Positions 49,705 through 59,314 of a DNA stretch of 64,000 nt are shown piece after piece. The position numbers were made by a program, and so were the translations under genes. Within the stretch, counting starts at the first letter, position 1. Each line of letters begins with the position of its first letter. The notes beneath the pieces are model-generated. The model saw only the letters and a program-made list of their open reading frames with translations, was not told where the DNA came from and searched no databases. This DNA comes from Burkholderia savannae (GTDB taxonomy: Bacteria; Pseudomonadota; Gammaproteobacteria; Burkholderiales; Burkholderiaceae), in NCBI RefSeq assembly GCF_001524445.2, contig NZ_CP013417.1, positions 3,596,001-3,660,000 of the forward strand. Reading direction: 5' to 3'.

Positions 49705-51372
49705 ATGGCAATCGTCTTCACTGTTTTGATTTTGTTGCTCGCGGTCGCGCTGTCGGGCGTCGCGACGCGCGTGCTGCCGCTGCGCCTGCCGTTGCCGCTG
49801 ATGCAGATCGCGATCGGCGCCGTGCTTGCGTGGCCGAAGTTCAATCTGCACGTCACGTTCGATCCCGAAATCTTCATGCTGCTGTTCATCCCGCCGCTGC
49901 TGTTCGCGGACGGCTGGCGCATTCCGAAGCGCGAGCTGTATCTGCAACGGCGCGCGATCCTGATGCTCGCGTTCGGCCTCGTGTTCATGACGGTACTCGC
50001 GGTCGGCTACTTCGCGCATTGGTTGATTCCCGGCCTGCCGCTGCCCATCGCGTTCGCGCTCGCCGCCGTGCTGTCGCCGACCGATGCGGTCGCACTGTCC
50101 GGCATCGCGGGCAAGGGTCGCATCCCGCCGCAGCTGATGCACATCCTCGAGGGCGAGGCGCTGATGAACGACGCATCGGGCCTCGTCGCGCTCAAGTTCG
50201 CGATCGCCGCCGCGCTGACCGGCATGTTCTCGCTGCGCGACGCGTCGATCAGCTTCGTGATCGTCGCATCGGGCGGCCTCGTGGCGGGCGCGGCTCTCGC
50301 GTGGCTGTTCAGCGCGCTGTCGACGCGCTTCCTGAACGCCTCGCAGGAAGGCGATCCCGCGCCCGGCATCGTGATGACGCTGCTCGTGCCGTTCGCGTCG
50401 TACCTGATCGCCGAGCATTTGGGATTGTCAGGAATCCTGTCGGCCGTCGCGTCCGGGATGATGATGAACTACACGAGCTTCTCGAAGAGCAGCACGGTCG
50501 CCGCGCGAGTGCGCGCGGAAAGCACGTGGGCGATGATCGAGTTCGTGTTCAACGGCATGGTGTTCATCATGCTCGGCCTGCAGCTGCCGCACATCATCGG
50601 CCGCGCGCTCCTCGACGCACACCATACGAGCGACGCGCTCGTCGGCGCGATGCTCGGCTACATCGCCGCGATGCTCGCCGCGCTCTACGCGATCCGCTTC
50701 GCGTGGGTCTGGCTGCTGCGCTGGATCGCGAGCCGCCGCGCGGCGAGGCAGGGTCTCGTCGGCACGATGGCGGGCGTGCGCACGATCGCCGTGATGACGG
50801 TGGGCGGCGTGCGCGGCGCGGTCACGCTCGCGGGCGTGCTGTCGATTCCGGTCGCGCTCGGCGACGGCACGCCGCTCGCGGGCCGCGACACGGCGATCTT
50901 CGTTGCGTCGGGCGTGATTCTCGGCTCGCTCGTCGTCGCGGTGATCGGCTTGCCGCTCCTGCTGCGCGGCATGCGCCCGATGCGCAATCCGCACGCGGAG
51001 GAAGAGCGCATCGCGCGCGCGGCGGCGGCGCAAGCGGCGATCCGCGCGGTCGACGCGGCGCACGACGCGCTTGCCGTCGATCTCGACGAGACGGCCGCCG
51101 CGCGCTGCGCGGACGTGACGGCGCGCGTGATGGACCTGTACCGCCGCCGGCTCGCGGGCCTCGCCGCCGACGGCGCGACGCCGCGCGAAGAAGCGCGGCA
51201 GACCGAGAAGATGGAACTGGCGCTGAAGATCGCGGCGATCCGCGCGGAGCGCGCGGTGCTCTACCGGCTGCGCGGCGAGCAGAAGATCAACGACGAGACG
51301 CTCGCGAAGCTGATGCGCGAAGTCGATCTGTCGGAGACGGCGCTGTCGACGCGCAAGAAGGGCATCGTCTGA
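49705..51372 (+). CDS. CPA1-family Na+(K+)/H+ antiporter
   Basis: A 555-residue inner-membrane protein with about 12 hydrophobic segments from the N-terminus to about residue 430. Family motifs include LLFIPPLLFADGWRIPKREL, the ion-site region AVLSPTDAVALSGIAG (near residue 130) with its Asp, and EGEALMNDASGLVALKFA (near residue 150), plus GGVRGAVTLAGVLS near residue 370. A cytosolic helical tail of about 115 residues follows. It exchanges monovalent cations for protons in pH or salt homeostasis; the cation is not fixed by sequence. The gene is single. Confidence 0.93.
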   Translation: MAIVFTVLILLLAVALSGVATRVLPLRLPLPLMQIAIGAVLAWPKFNLHVTFDPEIFMLLFIPPLLFADGWRIPKRELYLQRRAILMLAFGLVFMTVLAVGYFAHWLIPGLPLPIAFALAAVLSPTDAVALSGIAGKGRIPPQLMHILEGEALMNDASGLVALKFAIAAALTGMFSLRDASISFVIVASGGLVAGAALAWLFSALSTRFLNASQEGDPAPGIVMTLLVPFASYLIAEHLGLSGILSAVASGMMMNYTSFSKSSTVAARVRAESTWAMIEFVFNGMVFIMLGLQLPHIIGRALLDAHHTSDALVGAMLGYIAAMLAALYAIRFAWVWLLRWIASRRAARQGLVGTMAGVRTIAVMTVGGVRGAVTLAGVLSIPVALGDGTPLAGRDTAIFVASGVILGSLVVAVIGLPLLLRGMRPMRNPHAEEERIARAAAAQAAIRAVDAAHDALAVDLDETAAARCADVTARVMDLYRRRLAGLAADGATPREEARQTEKMELALKIAAIRAERAVLYRLRGEQKINDETLAKLMREVDLSETALSTRKKGIV

Positions 51373-51583
51373 CGACGCGCGCTCGCCGGTGCGCGTTCTC
51401 GGCGCTCGGCGAGCGGGCGGCGCAGTGACGGGCGGGCGTCGCGCGAGACACTCGAGGCGCTCACGACGTACGCAGCACGCGACAGACACGCAGCGCGCGC
51501 AACGCTGGAACGCGACGGCGGAGGACCGCTGCGCCATGCCGCGCGCAACCGGCCGCTGCCCGTCGCTCGCCGCTCGCCGCCCG

Positions 51584-51618
51584 CTGCCCACTGCCCGCTG
51601 CCCACTGCCCACTGCTCG
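51584..51618. repeat. 7-bp tandem repeat CTGCCCA, 5 copies
   Basis: CTGCCCA-type heptamers (variants CTGCCCG and CTGCTCG) run from 51584 to 51618, after GCTCGCC heptamers. The array sits between the stops of the antiporter and the oxidoreductase genes. Confidence 0.8.
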
Positions 51619-51647
51619 TCATTCGACGTCCGGCGCTCGCGCCGCGC

Positions 51648-54600
51648 TCACGATTTCGCGACGACGACCGGAATCCCGCGCAACGCGCCCGCGCCCTTCA
51701 TCTCGTCGAGCGCGCGCTGCACGGCCGCGCTCGTCGCCGCATCGATCGCGATACGCGCGGCGAGCTCGCGCTCGGCGCGCTTCACGCTCGCGACGTTCGC
51801 GAGCTTCACGTGCCCGTAGCCGCGCGCCTTCGCGTGCAGCTCGGCGAGCCGCGCGACCGCGTCGGCCGTCCCGGGCGTCAACGCCGCGAGCGCGCGGCGC
51901 ATCGTCGCCTCGTAGTCGTCGGCGAGCGCGCGCTCCATCTTGCGCTCGACGGTGCCGCCGAACGGATCGAGCCGCGTGCCGCGCAGGCCGCGCACGCGCG
52001 CGAGCACGCCGAGCACCGGCCACAGCCACTGCCCGAACACCTGCTTTCCCGGCGCCGAGCCGTCCCTGCCCGCCTTCGCGGTCGCGGGCGGCGCGAGGTT
52101 GAACTTCACGCGGAAGTCCTTGCCCGCGGTGCCCTCGAACTGCGCTTCGAGCGCCGCGCGGAATGCGCCGTGCGTGTGGAGCCGCGCCACTTCGTATTCG
52201 TCCTTCACCGCGAGCAGCCGGTAGAACGTCGTCGCGACCGCGCGCGCGACGCGTTCGTCGCCCGCCTTGCGCGCCGCGCCGACGAGCGCGCGATAGCGCT
52301 CGACGTAGCGCGCGCCGCCATATTCGGCGAGCCGCGCCTCGCGATCGGCGACGACCGCGTCGAGCGTCTGCGGCGGCAGCGGCGCGTGCGCCGGATGGCG
52401 CGCGTCCCACAGCGCGTCGAGCCCCGCCGCGTCGGCGGCCGCCATCCGGCCGATCGCGAATGCGAGCTTGTTCATCGGCACCGCGACGTCGTTCAGCTCG
52501 ATCGCGCGCATCAACGCGTCGAGCGACACGGGCACGAGCCCCTGCTGCCATGCGAAGCCGAGCATCAGGATGTTCGCGCCGATCGTGTCGCCGAGAAACT
52601 TCGTCGCGAGCGCCTGCGCGTCGCAACGCGACAGGAAGCCGTCGCCCGCCGCGTGCCGCATCTTCTCGACGAGCGCGTCCGCGTGCAGGCTCGCGTCCGG
52701 ATCGCGCACGAACGCGGCGTTCGGAATCGCGTGCGTGTTCACGACGATGCGCGTGCGCTCGCGGCGCACCGTCTGCAGCGCGTCGGCGCTCGCGCCGACG
52801 ACCATGTCGCACGCGAGCAGCAAGTCGGCCTGCTGCGTGTCGATGCGCACCTGATTGAGCCACGCGTCCGACGACGCGACCCGCACGAACGACAGCACCG
52901 AGCCGCCCTTCTGCGCGAAGCCCATGAAGTCGAGCACCGATGCGCTCTTGCCCTCCAGATGCGCGGCCATGCTGACGAGCGCGCCCACCGTCACGACGCC
53001 CGTGCCGCCGACGCCCGTCACCAGCATGTCGTACGGCGCGTCGGCCAGATGCGTCGCCGGGCGCGGCAGCGCGTCGACGCGCGCGGCGAGCGCGGCCTCG
53101 TCGAACGCGGCGCCCGCCGCCTTCTTCAGCTTCGCGCCCTCGACCGTCACGAAGCTCGGGCAAAAGCCGTTCACGCACGAAAAATCCTTGTTGCACGACG
53201 ATTGATCGATGCGCCGCTTGCGGCCGAGCGCGGTCTCGACGGGCTCGACCGACAGGCAGTTCGACTGCACGCCGCAATCGCCGCAGCCTTCGCAGACCGC
53301 TTCGTTGATGAACAGCCGCTTGTCCGGATCGGGGAATTCGCCCTTCTTGCGGCGGCGGCGCTTCTCGGCCGCGCACGTCTGGTCGTAGATCAGCACGGTG
53401 ACGCCCGGCGTGTCGCGCAGCTCGCGCTGCACCGCATCGAGCTCGCGGCGGTGATGGAACGTGGTGCCCGTCGGGAACAGCGCATGATGGCCGTCGTACT
53501 TCTCGGGCTCGTCGGACACGACGACGAAGCGCGACACGCCTTCCGCCTCGACCTGCCGCGCGATCTGCGGCACCGAGATGCTGCCGTCGACGGGCTGCCC
53601 GCCCGTCATCGCGACCGCGTCGTTGTAGAGGATCTTGTAGGTGATGTTCGCGCGCGCGGCCACCGCCTGCCGGATCGCCAGGATTCCCGAATGAAAGTAG
53701 GTGCCGTCGCCGAGATTCTGGAACACGTGGCGCGTGCTCGTGAACATCGCGTGCGCGGCCCAGTCGACGCCCTCGCCGCCCATCTGGATCAGGCCCGTCG
53801 TGTCGCGCTCCATCCACGACGCCATGAAGTGGCAGCCGATTCCCGCCTGCGCGATCGAGCCTTGCGGCACCTTCGTCGACGTGTTGTGCGGGCAGCCCGA
53901 GCAGAAGTACGGCGTGCGCCGCACCGCGTCCGCCTCGTTCGACAGGATCGTCGGCGCGACGAGATCGACGACGCGCGCGCGGCGGTCGAGCGCGCGCTTG
54001 TGCCGCGCGAGCCAGTCGGCGAACACGGGCAGGATGCGCGACGGGCGCAGCTCGCCGAGCTCGGACAACAGCGGCGCGTGCGCCGCGTCGTGCTTGCCGA
54101 GCACGACGGGCCGCGCGCCCGACGCGCGGTTGTAAAGATGATCCTTGATCTGCTGCTCGATCATGGGGCCCTTCTCCTCGATCACGAGCACTTCGGTCAG
54201 GCCTTCGACGAACGTGTCGATGCGCGTCATCTCGAGCGGGAACGACAGGCCGACCTTGTAGATCCGCACGCCGGCCGCGTCGAGATCGGCGACCGTCAGA
54301 TCGAGCCGGCGCAGCGCCTCCATCAGGTCCAGATGCGCCTTGCCGCACGTGACGATGCCGACGTTCGCGTGCGCGCTCTTCGCGATCCACTTGTCGATGC
54401 TGTTCGCGCGCGCGAAGTGGCGCACCGCGTCGAGCTTCGCGGCGAGGCGCGCCTCGATCGCGAGGCTCGGCAGGTCCGGCCAGCGGTTGTGCAGGCCGTC
54501 TGCGGGCGGCGCGAAGCCTTCGGGCGCGGGCCAGCGCGTCGTCAGCGCATCGAGATCGACGCTCGAGCCGGATTCGACCGTCTCCGAAATCGCCTTGAAG

Positions 54601-55223
54601 CCGACCCACGCGCCGGAGAAGCGCGACAGCGCCCAGCCGTACACGCCGAACTCGAGCATGTCGGCGATGTTCGACGGATTCACGACCGGCATATGCCACG
54701 CGATCATCGCGAAGTCGCTCTGATGCGGCATCGACGACGACACGCAGCCGTGATCGTCGCCCGCCACCACGAGCACGCCGCCGTGCGGCGACGAGCCGTA
54801 CGCGTTGCCGTGCTTGAGCGCGTCGCCCGCGCGATCGACGCCCGGCCCCTTGCCGTACCACATCGCGAACACGCCGTCGACGGTGCGCTCCGGATCGGCC
54901 TCGACGCGCTGCGTGCCGAGCACCGCGGTGCAGCCGAGCTCTTCGTTGATCGCGGGCAGGAAGCGCACGCCGCTCGCGTCGAGCTGCTTCTTCGCCTTCC
55001 ACAGCTGCTGGTCGACCATCCCGAGCGGCGAGCCGCGATAGCCGCTGACGAAGCCCGCGGTGTTCAGGCCCTGCGCGTCGTCCAGCGCGCGCTGCATCAG
55101 CAGCAGGCGCACGAGCGCCTGCGTGCCCGTCAGGAATATGCGGCCGCGCGTCGCGCGGAGGTTGTCGGTCAGGCGATAGTCGGCCAACGCGGGCGGGCCG
55201 CCGACCGGCAGGCGTACGTTCAT
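51648..55223 (-). CDS. Indolepyruvate ferredoxin oxidoreductase, fused alpha-beta
   Basis: A 1,191-residue fusion of the IorA and IorB subunits, which decarboxylates aryl-pyruvates to acyl-CoA with ferredoxin as acceptor. In order: N-terminal pyruvate-oxidoreductase domain (GYRGSPLGMVDQQ, about residues 60-72), TPP domain with YFCSGCPHNTSTKVP and GGEGVDW...GDGTYFHSG (about 440-540), a ferredoxin-type Cys cluster CEGCGDCGVQSNC (near residue 665) with more Cys after it, the gamma/beta catalytic domain TGVGGTGVVTVGAL (near 770), and a long C-terminal helical extension. This fused form is typical of aerobic proteobacteria. GAGGAG precedes the ATG. Confidence 0.93.
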   Translation of the reverse strand: MNVRLPVGGPPALADYRLTDNLRATRGRIFLTGTQALVRLLLMQRALDDAQGLNTAGFVSGYRGSPLGMVDQQLWKAKKQLDASGVRFLPAINEELGCTAVLGTQRVEADPERTVDGVFAMWYGKGPGVDRAGDALKHGNAYGSSPHGGVLVVAGDDHGCVSSSMPHQSDFAMIAWHMPVVNPSNIADMLEFGVYGWALSRFSGAWVGFKAISETVESGSSVDLDALTTRWPAPEGFAPPADGLHNRWPDLPSLAIEARLAAKLDAVRHFARANSIDKWIAKSAHANVGIVTCGKAHLDLMEALRRLDLTVADLDAAGVRIYKVGLSFPLEMTRIDTFVEGLTEVLVIEEKGPMIEQQIKDHLYNRASGARPVVLGKHDAAHAPLLSELGELRPSRILPVFADWLARHKRALDRRARVVDLVAPTILSNEADAVRRTPYFCSGCPHNTSTKVPQGSIAQAGIGCHFMASWMERDTTGLIQMGGEGVDWAAHAMFTSTRHVFQNLGDGTYFHSGILAIRQAVAARANITYKILYNDAVAMTGGQPVDGSISVPQIARQVEAEGVSRFVVVSDEPEKYDGHHALFPTGTTFHHRRELDAVQRELRDTPGVTVLIYDQTCAAEKRRRRKKGEFPDPDKRLFINEAVCEGCGDCGVQSNCLSVEPVETALGRKRRIDQSSCNKDFSCVNGFCPSFVTVEGAKLKKAAGAAFDEAALAARVDALPRPATHLADAPYDMLVTGVGGTGVVTVGALVSMAAHLEGKSASVLDFMGFAQKGGSVLSFVRVASSDAWLNQVRIDTQQADLLLACDMVVGASADALQTVRRERTRIVVNTHAIPNAAFVRDPDASLHADALVEKMRHAAGDGFLSRCDAQALATKFLGDTIGANILMLGFAWQQGLVPVSLDALMRAIELNDVAVPMNKLAFAIGRMAAADAAGLDALWDARHPAHAPLPPQTLDAVVADREARLAEYGGARYVERYRALVGAARKAGDERVARAVATTFYRLLAVKDEYEVARLHTHGAFRAALEAQFEGTAGKDFRVKFNLAPPATAKAGRDGSAPGKQVFGQWLWPVLGVLARVRGLRGTRLDPFGGTVERKMERALADDYEATMRRALAALTPGTADAVARLAELHAKARGYGHVKLANVASVKRAERELAARIAIDAATSAAVQRALDEMKGAGALRGIPVVVAKS

Positions 55224-55459
55224 TGTCGTCTCCTCGATGTGCTGTTCGACGTTGCGGCGTCGCCCCGCGCCGGCAAGGCGCGGCCCTGCGTTTCGACGCG
55301 CAACTCAATGAACTTTATTTTTTTACGCCAATAGAAGAATTTTTTGCTTATCTTGATATCGATCAGCGTTTCAGCGAAAGACTGCTGAAGCTTTGCTTGC
55401 AATTTGAGAGAGATTTCACTCCCGGCCCGCTCGGCTCGCCGGATGGGCCGCGCGCCGCC
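55224..55459. other. AT-rich promoter region of the oxidoreductase gene
   Basis: The part from 55305 to 55410 is strikingly AT-rich for this genome, with A/T runs and a TTGATATCGATCA segment around 55353. It is probably the promoter and regulatory region for the minus-strand fused oxidoreductase. Confidence 0.45.
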
Positions 55460-56476
55460 TCAGGCGGGCGGCGGATTCGGCGTGGCGGCCGGGCCGCTCG
55501 CGTCGGGCCCGTCGGGCGAATCGCCCCCGTCGGCCGCCGGCTGCGGCTCGACCGGCTCGACGTCGTTGAAACGCGTGTAGTCGATGTGCGTCATGCCGTC
55601 GACCTCGCTCATCAGGTCGACGTAGCGGTAATGCCAGCGGATGTCGCCGTGCTCCCACGCATGGCGCGCCTGCATCACCTGCGCGGTGGTTTCGTCGGAG
55701 CCTTCGATCATCACGAGCAGCATCGCGCTGCGCTGCGCGAGCGACTCCGGCGTCTCGCCGAACAGCGGGCTCGATTCGTCGATCACGTGCATCATGTTCC
55801 AGCCGAGCAGGAAGATCGGGTGCTCGCTGCGCACGAGCTTCAGATCGTGGATCTTCATCAGCGAATATCCCTCCGACGAATGCTCGCGCCGCATCAGCCG
55901 CATCTTCGCGCGCGCCTCGGCGATCACGTTCTGCCGCGCGTTCGCCGCGCGCACCATCAGCGTCATCCGGCCGTTGAGCGAGCGCACGATCGCGTGGCGC
56001 GCGAACATGATCTTCGAGCGCGGCCGCGCGAAGCGCGCGAACACGAGCCCTGTCGACAGCGCGATCCCCGACATCCCGACGAAGATCTCGAGCGTCGCGA
56101 CCGCGTGCGCGTAGATGGTCTGCGGATGCATGTCGCCGTAGCCGACCGTCGCGAGCGTCTCGACGCTGAAGAAGAACGCGCCCATGAAGCCGGGCGGCGA
56201 CTGGTTCGCGATCGGCGTGCGGCCGAGCAGGTACAGCAGCGCGAACAGCGTGTTGTTGACGACGAACAGCGCGGCGAGCGTCGCGAAGAATACGGGCCAG
56301 CTCACCTTGAGCGCCCAGTAATAGAGATCGCGCCACACGGACGCCGGCATGCCGTACGCGATCACCTCGCGCGTGCCGGACCAGATCCGGCGGCCGCCGC
56401 GCGGCGGCTTGCGCGCGCGGGCGCCGCCGTCCGCGAAAGGATCGGGGGGGTGCGGGGAAGAGGAATCGACGTTCAT
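55460..56476 (-). CDS. Inward-rectifier potassium channel KirBac1.1 orthologue
   Basis: A 338-residue channel subunit. It has an N-terminal amphipathic slide helix (ASVWRDLYYWALK), outer helix (VSWPVFFATLAALFVVNNTL), pore helix and selectivity filter VETLATVGYGDMH (TVGYG, near residue 110), inner helix (ATLEIFVGMSGIALSTGLVF) and the cytoplasmic immunoglobulin-like domain (GRMTLMVRAANARQN onward). It is very close to B. pseudomallei KirBac1.1, the first Kir channel with a crystal structure, but differs at the N-terminus (PHPPDPFADGGARAR), in the turret (LLGRTP) and in the C-terminal tail. It is a single gene. Confidence 0.96.
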   Translation of the reverse strand: MNVDSSSPHPPDPFADGGARARKPPRGGRRIWSGTREVIAYGMPASVWRDLYYWALKVSWPVFFATLAALFVVNNTLFALLYLLGRTPIANQSPPGFMGAFFFSVETLATVGYGDMHPQTIYAHAVATLEIFVGMSGIALSTGLVFARFARPRSKIMFARHAIVRSLNGRMTLMVRAANARQNVIAEARAKMRLMRREHSSEGYSLMKIHDLKLVRSEHPIFLLGWNMMHVIDESSPLFGETPESLAQRSAMLLVMIEGSDETTAQVMQARHAWEHGDIRWHYRYVDLMSEVDGMTHIDYTRFNDVEPVEPQPAADGGDSPDGPDASGPAATPNPPPA

Positions 56477-56620
56477 CGCAGTCTCGCCGGAGTCGGTGCG
56501 GCGAGCGTAGCACGCGGCACTTGCGATGCGTTCGTCGCGCGGCCGGGCCCGCGCGCCGCGCGCGATCCGCGCGGCGCGCCCAACCCTCGGCGGGCCGCGC
56601 GCCGCGCTCGCGTCAGTCCG

Positions 56621-57025
56621 TCACTGACGCTGCTGCTCGATGAACTGCTGAACCTGCTTGAGCGTGACCTTGCCGGTGTGCGCGGTGTCGATTTCGTCGA
56701 AATGCTGCGCGACGTAGCCGAGGCCGCTCGCTTGCGCCTGCGCTTTCGTGAGCGCCGCGCCGTTGCCGAGCGCGCCGCTCGCGCCGAGGCTCGCGGCGAG
56801 CCGGCTTTGCGCCTGCTGCTGCAACTGCGCGCCCGTCGTCGCCGAAGCCGACGCGGGCGCGGCGGAGGCGGCCTTCGGGAAGAACGGGCCGTCGACGCCG
56901 CCGTGCTGCGGCGCAGCGGACGAAACGGCCTGCAAGGTCTCGGCGGATGCGCCGATCGTGAACGCCGCGGCAACCGCGAACGCGATCGCCGGAATGATGC
57001 GTCGCAACTGAAAAATCTGGGACAT
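56621..57025 (-). CDS. Exported EF-hand-like small protein
   Basis: A 134-residue protein with a signal peptide (about residues 1-28, ending GASA-ET) and, after an Ala/Gln-rich middle, a C-terminal EF-hand-like loop: FDEIDTAHTGKVTLKQVQQF (near residue 110), with Asp at loop positions 1 and the Gly and hydrophobic residue in place, but some ligand positions altered. It could bind calcium weakly in the periplasm. The ATG at 57025 is chosen for a proper signal peptide; a TTG upstream is possible. It is on the same strand as the KirBac gene, 144 bp before it. Confidence 0.75.
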   Translation of the reverse strand: MSQIFQLRRIIPAIAFAVAAAFTIGASAETLQAVSSAAPQHGGVDGPFFPKAASAAPASASATTGAQLQQQAQSRLAASLGASGALGNGAALTKAQAQASGLGYVAQHFDEIDTAHTGKVTLKQVQQFIEQQRQ

Positions 57026-57092
57026 GACGTAACTCGCAATATCGGGGTTCAACGGAGCGGGCCGCTCATCGCGCGGCCCGCTCGCCGCAATC

Positions 57093-58790
57093 TCAGCGGG
57101 CCGCGGCGGCCCGCGCGATCTTCGCCGTCGGCGTGTTCGCCGGGCTTTCGTCGGGCCACGCGGGCGGCAGCGCCGCGAGCGTCAGCGCGTTCGCCACCGG
57201 CTGGTTCTGATAGAACGCGACGAGATCCGACTTCATCTGCGGCCTCGCGACGTCGTCGAGATAGATCATGTGGCCGCCCTGATAGAACGTGACCTGCAGG
57301 TTCGGATTGAGGCCGGACACCGTCTGCAGCCGCGCGAGCTCTTTTTCCGTCTCGAAGTACGGCGTCGCGAGGTCATGGTAGCCGTTCGAAGACAGCACCT
57401 TCAGCTTCGGATTGAGCTGCAGCGCGGCGAGCAGATCCGGGATCGTGTCCGGATACGGCTGGCCCGCATGGCTGAAGTTCCACACGCCGATGATGTTCGG
57501 GTTCAGCGTCTGATACGTCGCGTTCGGCGCCGTGTAGCCGAGATAGTTCGGCATCTGCGAAGCGAGCGCCTTCGTGAACGGCTGCGAGATCAGGATGTCG
57601 GACGGATCGTCGTCGCTCGCGAGACGCGAATCGCCGTTCGGCAGCGACACGCGGCCGTCGTAGCGGCCGATCGTATAGCCGGGCACGAGCGTCGTCTGGC
57701 CGGGGGAGGCTTCGGTGTCGTAGAAGTACTGGAAGTACGCGCCGAGCGACGCCGTCGTCATGCTCGTCTGCGTCGACCAGGCGGCGAGCGTCGCGGCGTC
57801 CGGCGACACGGGCGACGAGGCCGTCGCGTAATGGACGATCGGCGTGTACTGCGCGGTCGTGAAATCCTGAATGCGCTGCGCGTACGCGCCGAGATTCGTC
57901 GGCGACGGCGACACCAGGTTGTAATACGCCGCCACCTGCGCATACGACGGGAAGGTGCCGACCGCCTGATCCCCGTTCGCCGCCATGTAGTTCAGGATCG
58001 ACGACTGCAGCACGATGCCAGTCAGCTGCACGCCCGCCGATTCGAGCGCGAGCGCGAGCATGTCCGTGCGCGGCGTGCCGTACGATTCGCCGTACAGGTA
58101 GATCGGCGATCCGCCGCGGCCGTTGACCGACAGATAGCGGCGGATGAAATCGCGCATCACCTTCACGTCGGCGTCCGCGCCCCAGAACGTCTGGTTCGTG
58201 TTCGGCTGGATGGCTTCCGACAGGCCGGTGCCGGGCGGATCGATGAACACCATGTCGGTGGTCGCGATCAGGCTGTCCGGATTGTCGACGAGCGGGAAAT
58301 TCGGCCAGTTCGTCATCAGCGGATCGGGCGTCGCGACGCGCGTCGGCGCGAACGAGCCGAGCCGCAGCCACACCGACGACGAGCCGGGGCCGCCGTTGTA
58401 GAAGAACGTGACGGGCCGCGGCGAGCCGTCCTGCGTCGGCACGGTGTACGCGACATACGACATCGTCGCTTCCGCGTTGCCGTTCGAATCGTAGGCCGTC
58501 AGATGCCCGGTCGTGCTCAGGTAATCGAGCGTCGCGCCGTTCGACGACCACTGGTGGCTCATCACCGCGGCGCGTTCGGACACCTGCGACGCGGCGAGCC
58601 CGTCGCCCGCGTTCGGCGAGTAGGCGGCCGTGTCCGTGTACGGCTGATTGAGCTGCGCGGGCGTCGTGCTGCTCTGCAGATCGTCGCCGCACCCTGCCAG
58701 GGCCAGCATCGTCGCGACGACCGCCGCCGCCGAGAGCCGGCCGCGCCATCCCGCCGATCCGGCGTTCCCTCCATCCATCGATTTATTCAT
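57093..58790 (-). CDS. Serine carboxypeptidase-like (S10) exported lipoprotein
   Basis: A 565-residue protein with a lipoprotein signal (VATMLALAGCGDD, Cys near residue 34) and an S10-type alpha/beta hydrolase domain: FFYNGGPGSSSVWL (oxyanion region, near residue 131), the nucleophile elbow YLYGESYG (near residue 235), catalytic Asp in NGYHDLATPY (near residue 473) and His in YQGGHMIY (near residue 510). It is predicted to be anchored in the envelope and to trim C-terminal residues of peptides. Bacterial S10 members are common in Burkholderia, and the substrate is not known. Confidence 0.9.
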   Translation of the reverse strand: MNKSMDGGNAGSAGWRGRLSAAAVVATMLALAGCGDDLQSSTTPAQLNQPYTDTAAYSPNAGDGLAASQVSERAAVMSHQWSSNGATLDYLSTTGHLTAYDSNGNAEATMSYVAYTVPTQDGSPRPVTFFYNGGPGSSSVWLRLGSFAPTRVATPDPLMTNWPNFPLVDNPDSLIATTDMVFIDPPGTGLSEAIQPNTNQTFWGADADVKVMRDFIRRYLSVNGRGGSPIYLYGESYGTPRTDMLALALESAGVQLTGIVLQSSILNYMAANGDQAVGTFPSYAQVAAYYNLVSPSPTNLGAYAQRIQDFTTAQYTPIVHYATASSPVSPDAATLAAWSTQTSMTTASLGAYFQYFYDTEASPGQTTLVPGYTIGRYDGRVSLPNGDSRLASDDDPSDILISQPFTKALASQMPNYLGYTAPNATYQTLNPNIIGVWNFSHAGQPYPDTIPDLLAALQLNPKLKVLSSNGYHDLATPYFETEKELARLQTVSGLNPNLQVTFYQGGHMIYLDDVARPQMKSDLVAFYQNQPVANALTLAALPPAWPDESPANTPTAKIARAAAAR

Positions 58791-59314
58791 TTTCGCTTTC
58801 TATTTATTTCAAAGACGTAAGGTATTGCAGTGCAATGCCTTCCTCGATAATGTCTCAATTGATTTATTCAATTTCCGCGCATCCTAATAATGAAAAAATG
58901 GCGCGTCAACCACCCGGCCTATCCATTCATTAATCGATCGACAATGCACGTGATACGGCCGCTTTTGCCTCGCCGCCGAAAGCAATCACGCGGCCCGATA
59001 GGCTCCGCGTGCATACAGGATGCCCAGAATGTGAACATTTGTTGCGCGCGCAACAAACCGGCGGATTGCGACGGGAACGCGATCGGGTGAAGCCGGAACA
59101 CACCCGGAAATGCCGAAAATCGCGAATGAATTCGGCATCCGAATCGGATAAAGAAAACGAAAACGGGCGCATTCCGGTTCGATGGAATACGCCCGCGAAT
59201 CCGCGAACGGAAAATGTAAGGTTCGCGCGGCCGGCGAAGCATGCCCCGGCCGCCCGGCGACGACGGCCCGCACGGATGCCCGGCGGCGCGCTCGCTTCGC
59301 CGCCGGGCCGGCGC
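58791..59314. other. AT-richer intergenic region between S10 peptidase and sulfate-binding genes
   Basis: About 520 bp, noticeably richer in A/T than its surroundings from 58795 to 58960, where the S10 peptidase promoter should lie. Short frames here have no gene-like codon use. No repeat array or T-run hairpin was found. Confidence 0.5.

Noticed and set aside
51810..55334. Very long plus-strand frame opposite the fused oxidoreductase
   Set aside because: It is Arg/His/Ala-rich low-information sequence, the usual antisense shadow of a high-GC gene; the minus strand encodes a complete known enzyme.
58890..59090. 66-codon plus-strand frame in the AT-richer intergenic region
   Set aside because: Its codon use is unlike genes of this genome, it lacks a ribosome-binding site, and the peptide has no recognisable features.
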